Source: Phylloscopus collybita
Taxonomy: Eukaryota; Chordata; Aves; Passeriformes; Phylloscopidae
DNA length: 64,000 nt
Reading direction: 5' to 3'
Assembly: GCA_027886175.1 (NCBI GenBank)
Contig: JAJNNQ010000006.1
Span: 6,262,001 to 6,326,000, forward strand
Program-made: the position numbers and the translations under genes
Part shown: piece after piece, positions 1 to 12,365 of the stretch
Position numbering within the stretch: position 1 is the first letter of the stretch
Layout of the letters: every line of letters begins with the position of its first letter
Notes under the pieces: generated by a model
The model's input: only the letters and a program-made list of their open reading frames with translations
What the model was told of the DNA's origin: nothing
Databases searched by the model: none

Positions 1-3000
1 TGTAGACTTCAAATCCAGTGAAGCAGAAGGCAATCTTTGAAAAACTAACTGGTTACTTGAACTAGCTGATAGACAAACTTGAAATGTAAAATACCTTGCA
101 GGCATTATTACATTCACATGAATACCAAGAGATGAAGAGGAATATCATAAAGCTTGTGTCAATGTTGAACATTTTAGAAAGATTCTGGCATCACCCACTG
201 ACATTGAAGAAGATAAGGACACCAGAAAATGACATTTTATGCCTAAGATTTAGTTTTATAAATGAAATAGAAATACAGAAAATAAATTATAAATGTCTTC
301 AAAGAAAATAGAATCTCATGTACAAATTCTCCCAGCAAAGAGACATTTTAAATGTGTCTAGTATTTTTTAATTCCTAATGATTTATTTAAATAAAATATA
401 GAAATTATTTAATAAAGCATTTTCATGTTCTCAAAGCATAATGATGTAATTTGTTAGATGAATAAGTGCTTTTCTTTGAAAAACTATAAAAAGTTTAATT
501 GGCATGACAGATCACTACAGAGAGGGCTTAGATAAAAGATACCAGAGTTTGGAGATTAACAGAGCTATATGACATTACTGTGCCAAGATCTAAACCCTCT
601 TAAAAGTGTGACCTACATGGATCCCTTAACACTGCAACAGGATAACTGTCTATAGCTGCAAGAGTAATTTTATGTTATCACAATATCTCTGATTCAATTG
701 GTCTACACTTTTAAACTTAAGACAAAGACAGCATTGAATTAGCTGTCACAATCAAATGTTTGTGAAATGATAAAAGCACATGTTTTTAATTGCAAATAAA
801 GAATGATGATTAGCATAAAGTAAAAAGCTTCACTGTGAGGCATTACACACTCATTGAATAGTCACAGTGAGGTCACCACAGTCTCAATAGAGTGATCATC
901 TTGTAGCAAGACTGAAAAATAAACTTGATGATTCTTTGAGACGGTTTTCTTTATAGCCTGCATTAATATCAAAAGAACAAGTCAAACTTAAGTATTTCTT
1001 GGACTGTGTTGTAATGTTAGAAAATAGAAGTTTGGTGGGGGACAAATTTAGGATGGGCAATTTTTCAAAACTACTTTACAGTGTGAATATTTAACATTCT
1101 TGCAATTACTTTTTCTATAAAAAGGCACATTAGAACATTTTAAATTATAATACTTAATGTCTTCTCTCTTCCAGATTTGGTTATCAATGAATTAACAAAG
1201 ATCTTTCACCACTGAAACACTTACATTTGGTTTCCTCTGCTATAGGTTGTCTGATGGACTAAACATAGTAGGAAAAAAATTGCATCATTTTCCAGAAAAA
1301 GATAAAAAGCAACAAAGCTTTATACTGTATCTATAGCATCAGTTCCATCTGTTTATAAGATGATGTTGTGCCTTCAAGGTATAAATGAATGAATGTCTCT
1401 TTTTTCCCCCTTTTTTACTTCTTTCTCATGTCTGATTATTTTGGTTTGATATTAGATCGACTTTTTCAGTTTTCACTACTGAAATCAATGACAGCTAATT
1501 AGATGGTGTTTTTTAAATAATGCAATGGTTAAAGAAAAATACATTCTACAAGGTTTTACAACTGTATTTAACAGATGAATCATGAACAGTGAAGATGCCA
1601 CAGATCCTGCTCTGAGGAGTTCCTCTGCAGTAAGTGGAAATACTAGTAATGACCATGACAAAAATAGAAGGAAGGAAAAAACAAGTTAGTGTTAATTAGA
1701 TCATGCAGTCAGCTAATTATTGCACAGCACATTGATTCCATGCACTGTCCCCTAAGATAAACTCTGAATAAACAAATTGTAGGAAAGGGAAATTTTTCCA
1801 GATAAATGATAAAATTAGCTCAAAGTTATAGTAAAAGTGCTTTGGTATTTACAGGGTGGCTTTGATGAATTTTTTATTAGTTTTAACATTATTTTTTATA
1901 TATATGAAAACAATATGCTCAAAGTGTATATGATTTGAGCTATGTTGGCAACTAATGGGCCAATTTTTTTTTTTTTTTTTGAATAGTCTGTTACTGACAT
2001 TCAAGAGATCAGGAGAAAAAAAACCATCTCAGTACTTTTCCAGTACACTGTACAGCCTTGAGAAACTGGACTGAAATATTATCATGAGGGAATATTCACC
2101 TGTTCTTACATAAATGATTTTTTCAGAAAACCATTATGATTTACTCAAATATATTTATTGTTTGGAATGATGTTAGCAATTAGCATGGAGAACAGCTGGC
2201 CTGGATTTTGCTCATAAGCAATCATTTCTAGCTGTCTCATGCAAAGAAGCACAGCTACTTTGAATACCTGGAAATGTTATGCATTATATTCCTTTTCCTT
2301 GAACAGTTCAACATGATTCATGACATGAAATTTTCAGCCTGATGATAAGACTCACATCATGTGAGCACCTGAATGATTCATTTAAGATGGAATTTTGTGG
2401 GTAAAACTTTCAGGTAAGTCAGAGTTTATTGCTTCTATTAGCTGCAGTCAAAGCAAAAAAACTCAGGAGATAGATAGATGATAGATAGATAGATAAACAG
2501 ATAGACAGATAGGAAAAACTTATGTATAAATATGTTTTCTCTGATCACCATTCCCAATCTCTGCTCTATTGACTATATATACTAGCTGTTGAGACCACAG
2601 TCTACCTTTACAGAACAGACCTGAACATTATCATTCTCCTGAATTACAATCAGCAATTGTCAGAATCACAAATTTACAAGCTTAGTATTCAAGTGAGTCT
2701 GGTTCAGATTGTAAAACCCCAGTACACTTGAAAACTTGGAATAATGTGTTTCTGAAAGCACTCTGATTTGAAAGGCACCTGGAGATAGTATCTAATGGGA
2801 TGTACAAATGAAACTTTCACTCCCTGTTTAACAGCAAAGAAACAGAAAAATCAATAGAAAAGACCAACAATCTACAAACTACTGTGGGAGAAAGTGCTTT
2901 AGTTGTAGACCATTTCCATCAATGCTTATTTTCATGTGCCATCGGTTTTAAGCACTCCCTGCATTCGGTTTCTGATTTACTGACTATGTTATTGATGCTT

Positions 3001-3880
3001 TTCAAAGGTCTTTTCCACACAGGCTCTCATTTTCTGAATCACAAAATCACAATTTACCTTTGCTAATGGTATTTATAAACCTCTAAGGGGTTTGATATGT
3101 GCACAGCATATTCATATCATCCCTGCACGCAGGTATTCAATTCTGAATGAAACAGATTCTCTTGTCCTGGGTAGGAATTGGACTTTTGTCTCAATAACTT
3201 AGGCAATGAATAGGATTCATTTTTTTTCTAATTTCCTAAACAAGCAAAATTGCTCAGTTGGGAAGACAGGTGCAAATAACATACATATATATTTGTGCAC
3301 ATAAATAATATCTATATATATTCATATACACATGCATCGTTATGTATGCCTCCAGAAAAGGATTGCTTGATGTCACTTAGGATTAGTGCCCAGACTTTTA
3401 TTCTACAGTAAAAGCATTGACAGATTGGAGTTAATCTCATCCTACAGCAGATGTTTAACTGCAGGTAAGTGGGTTCAATATAAATGTATCTCTGCCCTTT
3501 TCTCTCCTGTACAGCCATACAGGACCATAGGGTGACATGACACATTTCCAGATGTGAAAAAATCTGCTAAGGACTTATAAGCACGCACTTAGGAACATAC
3601 CCAGTTTTCCTAGGTTTCTTGAGTTAAATCCTATTTTGTTTCTTCTTTCAGTGTAAAACTTGTTTTCCTGAGTAGGTGAATATTACCTCTTTATCTTGTT
3701 TATCTTGTTTGCATTGTGGGTGGCAGAAATCTAAACAAGATATTTTTTCCTGTGGATTGTATTTTATTTTGTAGATTTTCTCTGTCAGACTGGCAACATT
3801 TTATGGACAGTGTGCCATTGTCTTTTGCTATTGTAACATTACTCATGCCCTTTCTTATTTGCAAAAGGTTGAGTATAATT
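1..3880. other. Unique A+T-rich non-coding DNA
   Basis: No gene or transposon is recognisable here. Open frames are at most 77 codons, lie on both strands and look like chance. The stretch has a run of 17 T at 1964-1980 and a GATA microsatellite, listed separately. The DNA is A+T-rich and contains very few CpG dinucleotides, as expected for methylated vertebrate intergenic or intronic sequence. Confidence 0.6.
2469..2512. repeat. (GATA)n microsatellite, interrupted
   Basis: About eleven units of GATA with small interruptions (a GAT unit near 2479, then AACA and GACA variants after 2495). The longest uninterrupted run is about four units, so this is an ageing tetranucleotide repeat. It could still be length-polymorphic. 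Confidence 0.9.
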
Positions 3881-3881
3881 T

Positions 3882-4510
3882 ATAAAATTGTAGAATTGCA
3901 GAATGCTATGGATTGAAGGGACCTTATATTATCTAATCTAGTTCCAAGTCCCCTGCCACCATACATGGGCAGGGACACCTTCCACCAGACCAGGCTGTTC
4001 AAAGCACCATCCAAGCTGGTATTGAACACTTCCAGGGATGAGGCATCCACAGCTTCTCTGGGCCTCTTGTGCCAGTTTTTCACGATCCTCACAGTAAAAA
4101 ATCTCTTTCTAATAACTGATCTAAACCTATTCTCTCATAATAAAGCCATTCCCTCTTTTTCTATCACTATATGCACTTGTGGAAAGTCCCTTTCCATCTC
4201 TCTTGTAGCAATCCCCTTTAGGCACTGGAAAGTGCTATAAGGTCTCCCTGAAACCTTCTCTTCCTTAGGCTGAACAGCTCCAACTCTCTCAGTCTCCCTC
4301 CAGCTCTCTGGAGAATTGTCTTCATGGCTCTCCTCTAGGCTCACTTCAACAGGACCATGTTCTTGTTAGGTTGGGAGCCCCAGAGCTGAATGGAATACTC
4401 AGGTGGGGTCTCAGCAGTGCAGAGAGACCCTTTTGGCCATAGTGCTTTCGAATGCAGCCCAAGACATGGTTGGATTTCTTGGCTGCAAGTGCAGAGTGCT
4501 GGGTCATGCT
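3882..4510 (-). mobile_element. CR1 LINE fragment, 3' end, minus strand
   Basis: This is a 5'-truncated CR1 non-LTR retrotransposon lying on the minus strand, so its 3' terminus is at the low-coordinate end. It opens with decayed tail repeats (ATTGTAGAATTGCAGAATGC) followed by GAAGGGACC. Then come the stereotyped reverse-complement CR1 landmarks in order: CAGGGACACCTTCCACCAGACCAGG, a TTGAACACTTCCAGGGATGAGGCATCCAC type block near 4022, GTAAAAAATCTCTTTCTAAT near 4095, and CTGAACAGCTCCAACTCTCTCAG near 4271. The last recognisable block is GTGCTGGGTCATGCTGAG at about 4510. Many substitutions separate it from a typical CR1 and no frame is intact, so it is an old dead copy. Family assignment is from memory of CR1 consensus blocks; the subfamily is not resolved. 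Confidence 0.9.
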
Positions 4511-6507
4511 GAGAAAATCTTAAAGCTAATACTGAGAGGAACTGATTGAGCTATACAGGCATGTATGAGCAAAAGTGTGAGAGTGAGGAAGGAAACTAAC
4601 TATAAAATTCTCAAGACCTAGGGCCCATTCATAAATTCAGAAAGTATACCCCTTGTAAAGAGAAAAGTGAATTGCTGATCTTCAGGAATACAACAGAAAT
4701 ATTTACTGGGAATTCTTATCAGAAGTAACTTTGATATCTTTTGCACTGTAGATGCTTAATATTAGCTGCAATAAATCTCACTCATTCTCTTCTGTTCCAA
4801 ACAAAGCGCTATTTTAAATAAGCCCTCATTTAATATTGGTCTTCAATTCATTCAGAAGTATGCAGTTCTGCTTGCTCAGTTTTGTCTGCAAAAGATAATT
4901 ACAAGGATGTGAATCACTATGTTTTCAGCTGAGTCAACCACCCAAACTAATAAGCCTTTTAAGACATTCTCATGAGCAGGTTTTTAATATCTGAATACAG
5001 CTAATAGATGTGTAGCTTTTCAGTCGGATGAGAAAAACCATAGCAGCTTTGCACAGACGTTGCTTTGTGTTTTTGTTCCCACCACCCTGAATATTAAGAC
5101 AACCTTGATCATCTGTTCCAGCTATGTTGAGTTACAGAGCAGCATGGAAAGAACAGTATGGACTAATGAGACTTTGAAATCCTTTCATGCTTTTCTGAGC
5201 TTGTAAATACCCCAGCCAGCTATGACCTATCATGAATTAAATTAACCTTAAGTCTGTCAGATAAATCCTGTCCTGTTGTTTGTCCCTGGAAGAGCACTCT
5301 GTCCTAGACACTGAAAGCTGTGAAATGGGCACTTATGAGCAGAGCCAAATTTTCTCTAATTTTGGGCTGCTTTGTCATAATGAAGTAGCAAGAGGAAGAA
5401 CTCCAGATGAGAACTATTAGAGCTTCACAATGCAGATATTCACATCTGATAAATTTTTTTTCAGTGCAAATACTACTGCTATTGTCGAGGTTATTTTAGA
5501 CAGGTTTCAGGAAATTAACTTCCTTTCATACACTGCAAAAGTGGTTTGCTTGCTTGAGTGGTAAAGAGAGGCATGCACTATTCATGGTATACTTTTAGTG
5601 TGAATTCATGAAGGATTTTAGGGCTATTTATATATCTGTGTTCAAATAGGCAACAGATTCACTATAAAAACCAAACAAAAACAACTTCTGAGCTGCTCAT
5701 CATCTGGAGCATCCTTACAGCTGAAGTTAGGAAAAAACTACTTAATTTGTCTATATAGCTTGCAGGTTAATATGAGATAAACCTCACTGACGGTAAATAA
5801 TTGTCCACTAGGAAAGTGTCACAAACAGGTCATGGCTACCACAATTAGTCCTGGTCTAACAGCAAACCTACAATTTTGTGGGAGAAGAAAAAACAACAAG
5901 CTAAGATGTATTCCATACTGCTACACAAATGGTGTGTGTCTGAAAAGTGTCTGTGAAAAAATGATCCACCAGTGTGCATTAATTGGATATGGCCATCTGG
6001 GCCAGGTGGTAAGGCACTTGCCGTGGACAGATACAATCTGATTTCAAGTTCTTACTCTGACTAATCTAGAGAAGAAATCTGAAACCTTTGGGCATACACT
6101 ATTCAGAATAGAAATCTGCTCATTTCTTCCAGGAAAGCTCCTCAGTATTGTTTGTATAATTAAATAACCATTGAGCCTGGAAGAAATAGAAAGAAGGGTT
6201 TTTTAAAAAAACTTGGTGGTTAGCATGGGCAGGGGAATAGACTTTCTCTGAGTTCAAATGAGTCTCCAGGGACAACAATTGAACTGGAGTTTTCTGGGTT
6301 ACAGCTCATATCTTTACCATCAAAAAGTTAGTGCTTTTTCTTTTCAATGCGCTTCATCAAAGTCAAACCTCCTGACAAGGTGTTTCTTAAATAAATAAAT
6401 AAATAAATAATTTCCCTACTTGTTTGAAACCAAGTGACCTTAAGCACTCAAATATACTGAAGTATATTGACACAGCTTTGACCCAGTACTTGGGATTCTT
6501 CCAGAGA
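4511..6507. other. Unique non-coding DNA
   Basis: There is no recognisable gene or repeat apart from a (AAAT)n run near the end. Two open frames overlap on opposite strands at 5832-6041 (69 and 63 codons); neither resembles a known protein and both are treated as chance. Confidence 0.55.
6389..6410. repeat. (AAAT)n microsatellite
   Basis: Five and a half perfect AAAT units, 22 bp, just upstream of a CR1 copy. Confidence 0.9.
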
Positions 6508-6925
6508 TCATTGAATCATAGAATGGTTTGGTTTGGAACCAAAACCCTAAAGATCATATTTTCCCAATCCCCTTGCCACAGGCAGGGACACCTTCATTTC
6601 AATTAGACCAGGTTGCTCAGAACCCCATCCAGCTTGGCCTTGAACACTTCCAGGGATGGGGCATCCACCACTTATCTTGGCAACCTGTTCCAGCCCTCAG
6701 AGTAAAGAATTTCTTCCTAGTAGCTCATCTAAACCCACTCAGTTTAAAACCTTTGCTCCTTATCCTACCACTACATGCCTTTGTAAAAGTCTCTATTCTT
6801 CCAAGGCTACCTGTCACTCCTTTCCTTTTGTGTTTGAGTTTGTCCAGGATCTCCTTGCTGATTCACATAGCCCTCTTGGTGTTTTTACCTGACCTTCTCT
6901 TCACTGGAATGCATCACTGCTGAGC
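6508..6925 (-). mobile_element. CR1 LINE fragment, 3' end, minus strand
   Basis: The 3' terminus of a minus-strand CR1 begins with TTGAATCATAGAATGGTTTG, which is the reverse complement of the CR1 tail (ATTCTATGATTCAA) plus its AAACCATTCTATG lead-in. The order of landmarks is typical: CAGGCAGGGACACCTTC, a TTGAACACTTCCAGGGATGG block near 6641, GTAAAGAATTTCTTCCTAG near 6703, then ACTACATGCCTTTGTAAAAG. Frames inside it (for example 6528-6923) are read against the direction of the element and are not genes. It is better preserved at its 3' end than the copy at 3.9 kb. Confidence 0.92.
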
Positions 6926-7290
6926 TTGGAGGAGGTGACCCCTGAATATTAACCAGCTTTTTGGCGCCACTCTTCTCTCCAGGGCTTTATCCCATGGTAT
7001 TCTAATAAGCAGTTCCCTGAAGATGCCAAGGTCTGCTCTCACAAAGGCCAGGGTAGTGCATACTTCTGTAACTCCTCTTTTTTATTTCCCACACTACATA
7101 TGTCTGCATAGAGGCATTTATGTTGGGCTCCTGATGAAGCTGACTCACTGGCTGGAGCCGCTGGAAGAACTCCTTTGTGCAGCTCTCCAGGTGTTCTGCT
7201 GACCTGTGATCCCTCTCCAGGCTCTGGGCATCTCTTGCTGTCCCCTGCATCAAACTGGCATCAGTGGCATGGCTTGAGGTTTCCCTGCCC
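6926..7290 (-). mobile_element. Probable continuation of CR1 or a second CR1 segment
   Basis: Read on the minus strand this contains a block like the coding region of CR1 ORF2 between endonuclease and reverse transcriptase: the complement of about 6980-7050 encodes residues resembling ADLGIFRELL, with GIPWDKAL-like residues beyond. Beyond 7080 the sequence no longer matches any CR1 block I can place. It does contain a minus-strand frame at 7002-7253 whose start (residues 1-45) is rich in R, E, S and Q. In a full-length CR1 the ORF2 block lies far from the 3' end, so its position next to the 6508-6925 fragment implies an internal deletion or two adjacent fragments. Assignment is tentative. Confidence 0.5.
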
Positions 7291-8691
7291 AGTGTTTAGT
7301 AAATGTGTGCGGGGTGTGCACTGTTCCTATTTACTGCTGTACAATGAGGTCTTTATGATTTTGTGCCATATCTATTGTATCTTGCCAGGCACTGGGAAAG
7401 ATTTCTGGGTATATTTGAGAATATTCACTGTCAAATGAAAATAGGATGGAGACCTTGAGTACTAGACCCCTGATCCCCAGCTGCATTGGATCCTTCCAAG
7501 TGGCTATTTCCTACAAAGATCATGTATAGGTGGAGCAAAAACTAAGCTGGCCTGAGTCATTCAACTGCACTTACATCAATTTCTGGGTCTTCTTTAATTA
7601 GTACAACAATTAGTACAACAAGGGTAACCCTCAAGCAATGATGGTTATAAGACCTGAAATCTTCTTTGAAGACAAGTATTTGTTAAGTTGGTGAACATTT
7701 ATGAAACTCAATACAGAAAGAATATTTATTAAAGATTGGATCTAAGGTACCTAAACCCTAGAGAAAAAGCCAGAAGATTCATCAATCGTCTCTTTTAACA
7801 TGTGCTTTCATTACTGCGCAGTGCAGGCTGTGTTTATTACTAAGTTCTTTTCAAAGATCTCTTATGTGGTTTAGTTCAATAGCTCATTTTTTAGTCAGCC
7901 TTTCTATTTTTCTTTTGGGGTGTTTCTCTAATTATAGAATCAGTCTTTGAATTTTTGTGTTCTTTGTGTGTCTGATGAGAACATTCCTCAAATCAATTTT
8001 AGATTTCTCTTGATCATACTAAAAGACTTCATTAAAATCACTGGTCATTGTAAGATGGATTTAGCTCCAACTTTTCAATGATGTCTATTCAGAAGAAATT
8101 GCATATCATTGCATGACATCTGTCATCTAGGTCTCAATTTGTCTGGATAAGAATAAAATATTTTCTTAAATTAAAGCAAAGCCTATTTGTAGCTATCAAG
8201 CCATATTGTTGTACAACCCCAAACAGACATTACTGAGATCAGACTTCTTTTCTCTGAAGTACCTTTGATAGAAGAGAAGTAAACAATTTCACACTGGAGC
8301 TGGGTAATTTACTTTTCACCTGTACGTGCCCATCACTGGGAGGTTGAAGAGTTCAGACTTGTTCTCTATGAAAGATTTAACAGAAGACAGAGATTAAAAG
8401 TAGAAAACTTTCTTTTCTTGGTTCAAAAGCAAAGTGTGGTCAATTTTGCTTGATCTTTCTCTAACACAGTTGTAAATGTTTTGAGTCTGATTATGAGACA
8501 GAGAAAAATCACAGTCCTTATTTCATTTTTGTCTTTGGGCAAAACCTCAAGCTATTCAAAATTAATAAACATGCGTGCTTCAAATACGTCCAAGAGATTT
8601 CCCCAAAGAATACACATTCAGGACCTGTTGTGTTCTTCTATGTCTTTGCACTACTGCAGTAGTTCTTTACCTACTTTTTGCTGAATTTCCC
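7291..8691. other. Unique non-coding DNA
   Basis: No gene, RNA or repeat could be recognised. Open frames are under 95 codons, and the longest (8575-8856) runs into the adjacent LTR. Confidence 0.55.
8687..8691. repeat. Target-site duplication TTCCC, left copy
   Basis: Five bases immediately before the LTR, repeated exactly at 9330-9334 immediately after it. Confidence 0.8.
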
Positions 8692-8829
8692 TGTCCTGGT
8701 TTAGGGCAAAATTGGGAGGAAACCTCCAAAGGGGGTTCTTCTGGAAAGCAAACCCAAATGGCCCCTCTTTTCAGTCTGTCTGGGGAAAAAGAACTTCCTC
8801 GGAGAAAAGTGGAAAAAGCTATTTCAAAG

Positions 8830-8866
8830 TTCATATTATTCATTCACAAAGAATGAATAATATGAA
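8830..8866. other. Perfect 16-bp inverted repeat inside LTR
   Basis: TTCATATTATTCATTC (8830-8845) is followed by the loop ACAAA and then its exact reverse complement GAATGAATAATATGAA (8851-8866). The hairpin sits three bases before the plus-strand AATAAA at 8869-8874. A 16-of-16 match in a decayed neutral sequence suggests either a young insertion or a structure kept while the element was active. Retroviral R/U5 RNA often folds near the polyadenylation signal, but a role here is inference. Confidence 0.9.
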
Positions 8867-8868
8867 AC

Positions 8869-8874
8869 AATAAA
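8869..8874 (+). promoter_or_regulatory. Possible LTR polyadenylation signal AATAAA
   Basis: A canonical hexamer lies just downstream of the hairpin at 8830-8866. It is meaningful only if the LTR is read on the plus strand, which is not settled because no convincing TATA box lies upstream on that strand. Confidence 0.35.
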
Positions 8875-9329
8875 ACCTCTGGCCGCTCTGCAGAGCGATG
8901 GCAAACAGAGACAGTCCTTGCCGTGGGTGCAGCTCAGCTCCCTCAGTCTCTCACCAGCCCCACTCCCTCCGCAGGGCCAGGCCCGGCGGCCGCAGGTGCC
9001 AGCCCTCGCTGCTCCTCTGGGTTTGTCAGTCCAGAGCAGATTTAAACTGTCCCAAGAAAAAGGAAAAAAATAGTCCAGGGAACTTCTCTGCCCTAGCTAG
9101 CTAAACTAACTAAAAGCACAGGAGATCTCTGTCCCACCGCTGTCCGTGCCTCAGACGAACGCCGCAGCCAGGCCGTGGGGCAGTCAGGCCGTTTTTCCCA
9201 AAACAAACTGCACGCTGCTGCTTTCTCCCCCTCCTCTCCCAGAACCATTTTAAAGTACAGAACTTAATATACAACACAAACAGAGCAGATGTTTAGGGAT
9301 ACAAGCATCATAAAGCCACACTACGACAT

Positions 9330-12237
9330 TCCCTTTGTGAAAATGTGAAATCAAAATGTTTTTTCCTGTGGCACACCTAGCTTCCTCTTGTCAGGAATTT
9401 TATATGAGACACTGGAGGTACATATGGAGGTATACTTCTGTAATCTGACAAGTGCCATAAAAAGGGGAGAATTGGAAGGTGCATGACTTGATTGTTAATT
9501 ACTTAATTTAGTAATTAATGACTAAAATGACTCTAAAGCAGCTCTATTTTTCATCAGAAGTCAAACCAGACTGAAAGACAATAAGAATGCAAGAATGACC
9601 TAAACTTCCACTTCTGCAGAGCTGCATTCGCAGTGTTATGATGCACTTCTGGAGCTTTCTTAACTTTTTTTTTCTTGAGGTTTTTTCTGGTATTTTTCTA
9701 AGATAAAGCTTTTTTCTCAAAATGGCAAACACTTTTTAAAACTTGATAAGCAGAGTTCATTTGAGCATTTTGTGTGTGTAATCTATTCAATAGCCCATGG
9801 AATACTTAAATATTAAATACTAGAAAACAAGCTGCTTTTCCTAACACTTTCCCAGGCTGAAATCTGGGAAAGTATGCATTTGCACTCACCTCAAAAATAT
9901 GAACCATCTTCAAGACTGAGATGTGATTTTTCATCAATTTTTGTTCACAGCCCCAGAAAACAATTTAAAGCAGAAGAGCATTGGGATGACCTGTGTTTTC
10001 TAATTTCATGGGTTTTTTTAAATACAGGATTGCATTTTCATGGAAAAAAGAATAGAATATAATACAGTAAGGGAGTATTTCAAATCACTGTATATCCACT
10101 AGGATACCAAGGTAGGTTCACTTACTCTGTATCCACACATTTTCAGTCTTAATAGAAGTGTAGAATAATTTCAAGAGAGCAGAGCATTCTGACACAGGAG
10201 AGGTTTTTGGTGTTTTGGGGCTCCCGGTATTTTGGTGACTAGAACAGAGTTCTTGGAAGACAGTGTTGTAGAGCCAAATCTTCTTAGGTTCAATCATACC
10301 CAGAATTCAGAGCAAATGCCCTAATTACAGCATTATTCTGTAGGAAATTGATACCCCAAAAAAGCTGCAAGCTGGTAGGGACCCTCTGCATGTATCTAGC
10401 CAGTTGAGTCCTTTATGGTGTCTAGGCATAAGGCTTCGATAAGAATGTGCTCAGCACTCAACTGAGATAAACTGACAGTGCTTCCAAAGATGTGCAGTAT
10501 CAGTACTTCATATCCTTGAGGGACTTTTTGCCAATGGCTTTATCAAACTCAAGCATAAGATCAGAATTATTTTCTGGCACAGTGCTGTACTTACACTTCC
10601 AAGCTGAGTTTAAGGTGCATAATAAGCACTTGCCTTTTCTCTCTTGTAATATGGATATTTCTGCAGTTAAATAAAAAGAGGTCAGAAGGGAGTTCAAGGA
10701 CTGAATGCAATAAAGTTCAGACAAGGGCTGCAAGCCCATCTCTTGTATATTTTCCTTGGAGATTGGTTAAGTATATTTTGGGATGGAGCTATAAATAGGG
10801 ATTTATCCTTTTAGTTTTGTCAATTCAATACCTGAATCCTGAAATAACACTGTAACCACAACCACCTTGTTGCCCTAAGGTTCTGTTGGATTGAAATTTA
10901 TCTGTTATAGGTTTATGTTGACAATTGATCACATACTTTGCTACATTATTGGAGATTTCAACTTCCTATATCACAACTAATGTATTTTTTTAATGTAATG
11001 CCCAGGAAAAATGTTGTAGTATAATAACATAGTATGCTTTCAGTTATTTTTCACAGAAAACCAACATTTTGTTTAGCAATTAGACTTTGCATGGTTTGCA
11101 TGAGTTTCTCTAAACAATACTTTATAGGAAAAACTTGTTTTCTTATTCAGTGATTTTATAACTTCAGTAAAAGTAAACCAATAAACTATAAAATTAATGT
11201 GTTTACTGTAAATGTAATATACATATTTACAGGTATTCTAGCAAAGATAATGATCATGACATTCATAATTTTATGTCTTTTAAATGTTATTTATTCTATA
11301 GCTGAAGCAAGGGACTATAACATCCTTATAAGTCAAACAATGACAAATATCAATATGTCTTATTTTTGCATGAGACATCTACCAAATATTCATAGTAACA
11401 TACAAGCATGTGTCCAAAACTTTAGGTTTTTCACTGTGAAAAACTGACAAGGTATCTGAGGAGCAGGAATCTGTGCACTCTTTCATCAAGATTTGCAAAT
11501 TAATTGAGCAAGAATGCTTACATTTTTTCTTTAGCATGTGGAATTGCGATATGTCAAAACCCTACAATGAAATCAGATCATGTGATCCTTTTTTTATTAA
11601 TAAACTCTTCATTTTTTTCCATAACCTACACTTGAATAGATCAACAATACGGTTTTGGTTGTATGGCTTATTTTATGTGAGAACACAGACTTATGGTGGA
11701 AAGGTTTACATAAGACCTACAGAAGTACATAAATTAAGAATATTTTGTAATTTATGATGATGGTTAGTTGGGAGATGAGGGCCTATCCTGGCTCCCCTCA
11801 GAACCCAATATCTCCTGGACCCAATATTTACCTGTCCATCATTAAAGAACGTAATTTGGCTTTGAGATGACATGCCTTGCAGTTGTGGCTACTATAAGAC
11901 ACCTCCCATGACAGGATCATAATATATATGTAGAAGAATTAAAATCAATGCTCTGATTGCACTTAACTCTCCCCAAAAGCTAAATATCAAGACTTGAATG
12001 GATAACAAACACAGTGTCAAGGAAATGCCAGAGCAAAGACACATGTTTTACATCTGGAAAGTTACAACTCCCATATTCTTTTACAACTCCAAATGGGAAA
12101 ATTCAGAATTAAGGGTAAAATGTAAAAATTATCTGCCAATATATGTCAGATTTTTTTCTATGACAGGAGTTAAAATCTGTCCCCTGACTCAAATATTTCA
12201 AAAGGCACATAATTAATAAATCACATAAAACATGTAA
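9330..12237. other. Unique A+T-rich non-coding DNA
   Basis: No gene is supported. After the TTCCC repeat at 9330-9334 the DNA returns to low G+C. Frames of 82-94 codons at 11199-11447 and 11473-11757 are in A+T-rich sequence, with no recognisable motif. A slightly G+C-richer patch at 11760-11930 could be a repeat remnant, but I cannot name it. Confidence 0.55.
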
Positions 12238-12365
12238 TTAATAAATCAGTGTAATTTCCTTATGAGTTTCTAATCTTTAAAGAAATTAAAAGTTAAACAG
12301 TGCATAATAATTACGGTTAACTACAACTCTATAAGCAAACTAGTAGTTTTTAGGGTAAATAAACT
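12238..12365. repeat. Diverged duplicate, copy 1
   Basis: About 128 bp that can be aligned by eye with 13481-13620. Shared blocks in the same order and orientation are CAGTGTAATTTC, TATGAGTT/CATGAGTT, ATCTTTAA, CAGTGCATAATAATTA, CAACT...CTCTATA and GGTAAATAAAC. The copies differ by numerous substitutions and small indels. I do not recognise the sequence as any named family. Confidence 0.75.

Larger units (their letters stand above)
8692..9329. mobile_element. Complete solo LTR of an endogenous retrovirus
   Basis: The 638-bp element begins TGTCCTGGTTTAGGG and ends CACTACGACA, so it has the TG...CA termini of a retroviral LTR. It is flanked by a perfect 5-bp direct repeat TTCCC (8687-8691 and 9330-9334), the target-site duplication left by integration. 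A 5-bp duplication is commonest for ERVL-type (class III) elements, but length alone does not prove class. The interior is much richer in G+C and CpG than the surroundings (8880-9230), another sign of a foreign insert. Orientation is unclear: an AATAAA lies on the plus strand at 8869, whereas a TATA-like TTGTATATTAAG lies on the minus strand near 9270. No internal viral region or second LTR is present, so it is a solo LTR left by LTR-LTR recombination. Confidence 0.88.

Noticed and set aside
2469..2512. CRISPR-like or regulatory tandem array
   Set aside because: It is a simple GATA microsatellite with no spacers.
6528..6923. 131-codon plus-strand frame
   Set aside because: It lies entirely in a minus-strand CR1 3' end, antisense to the element.
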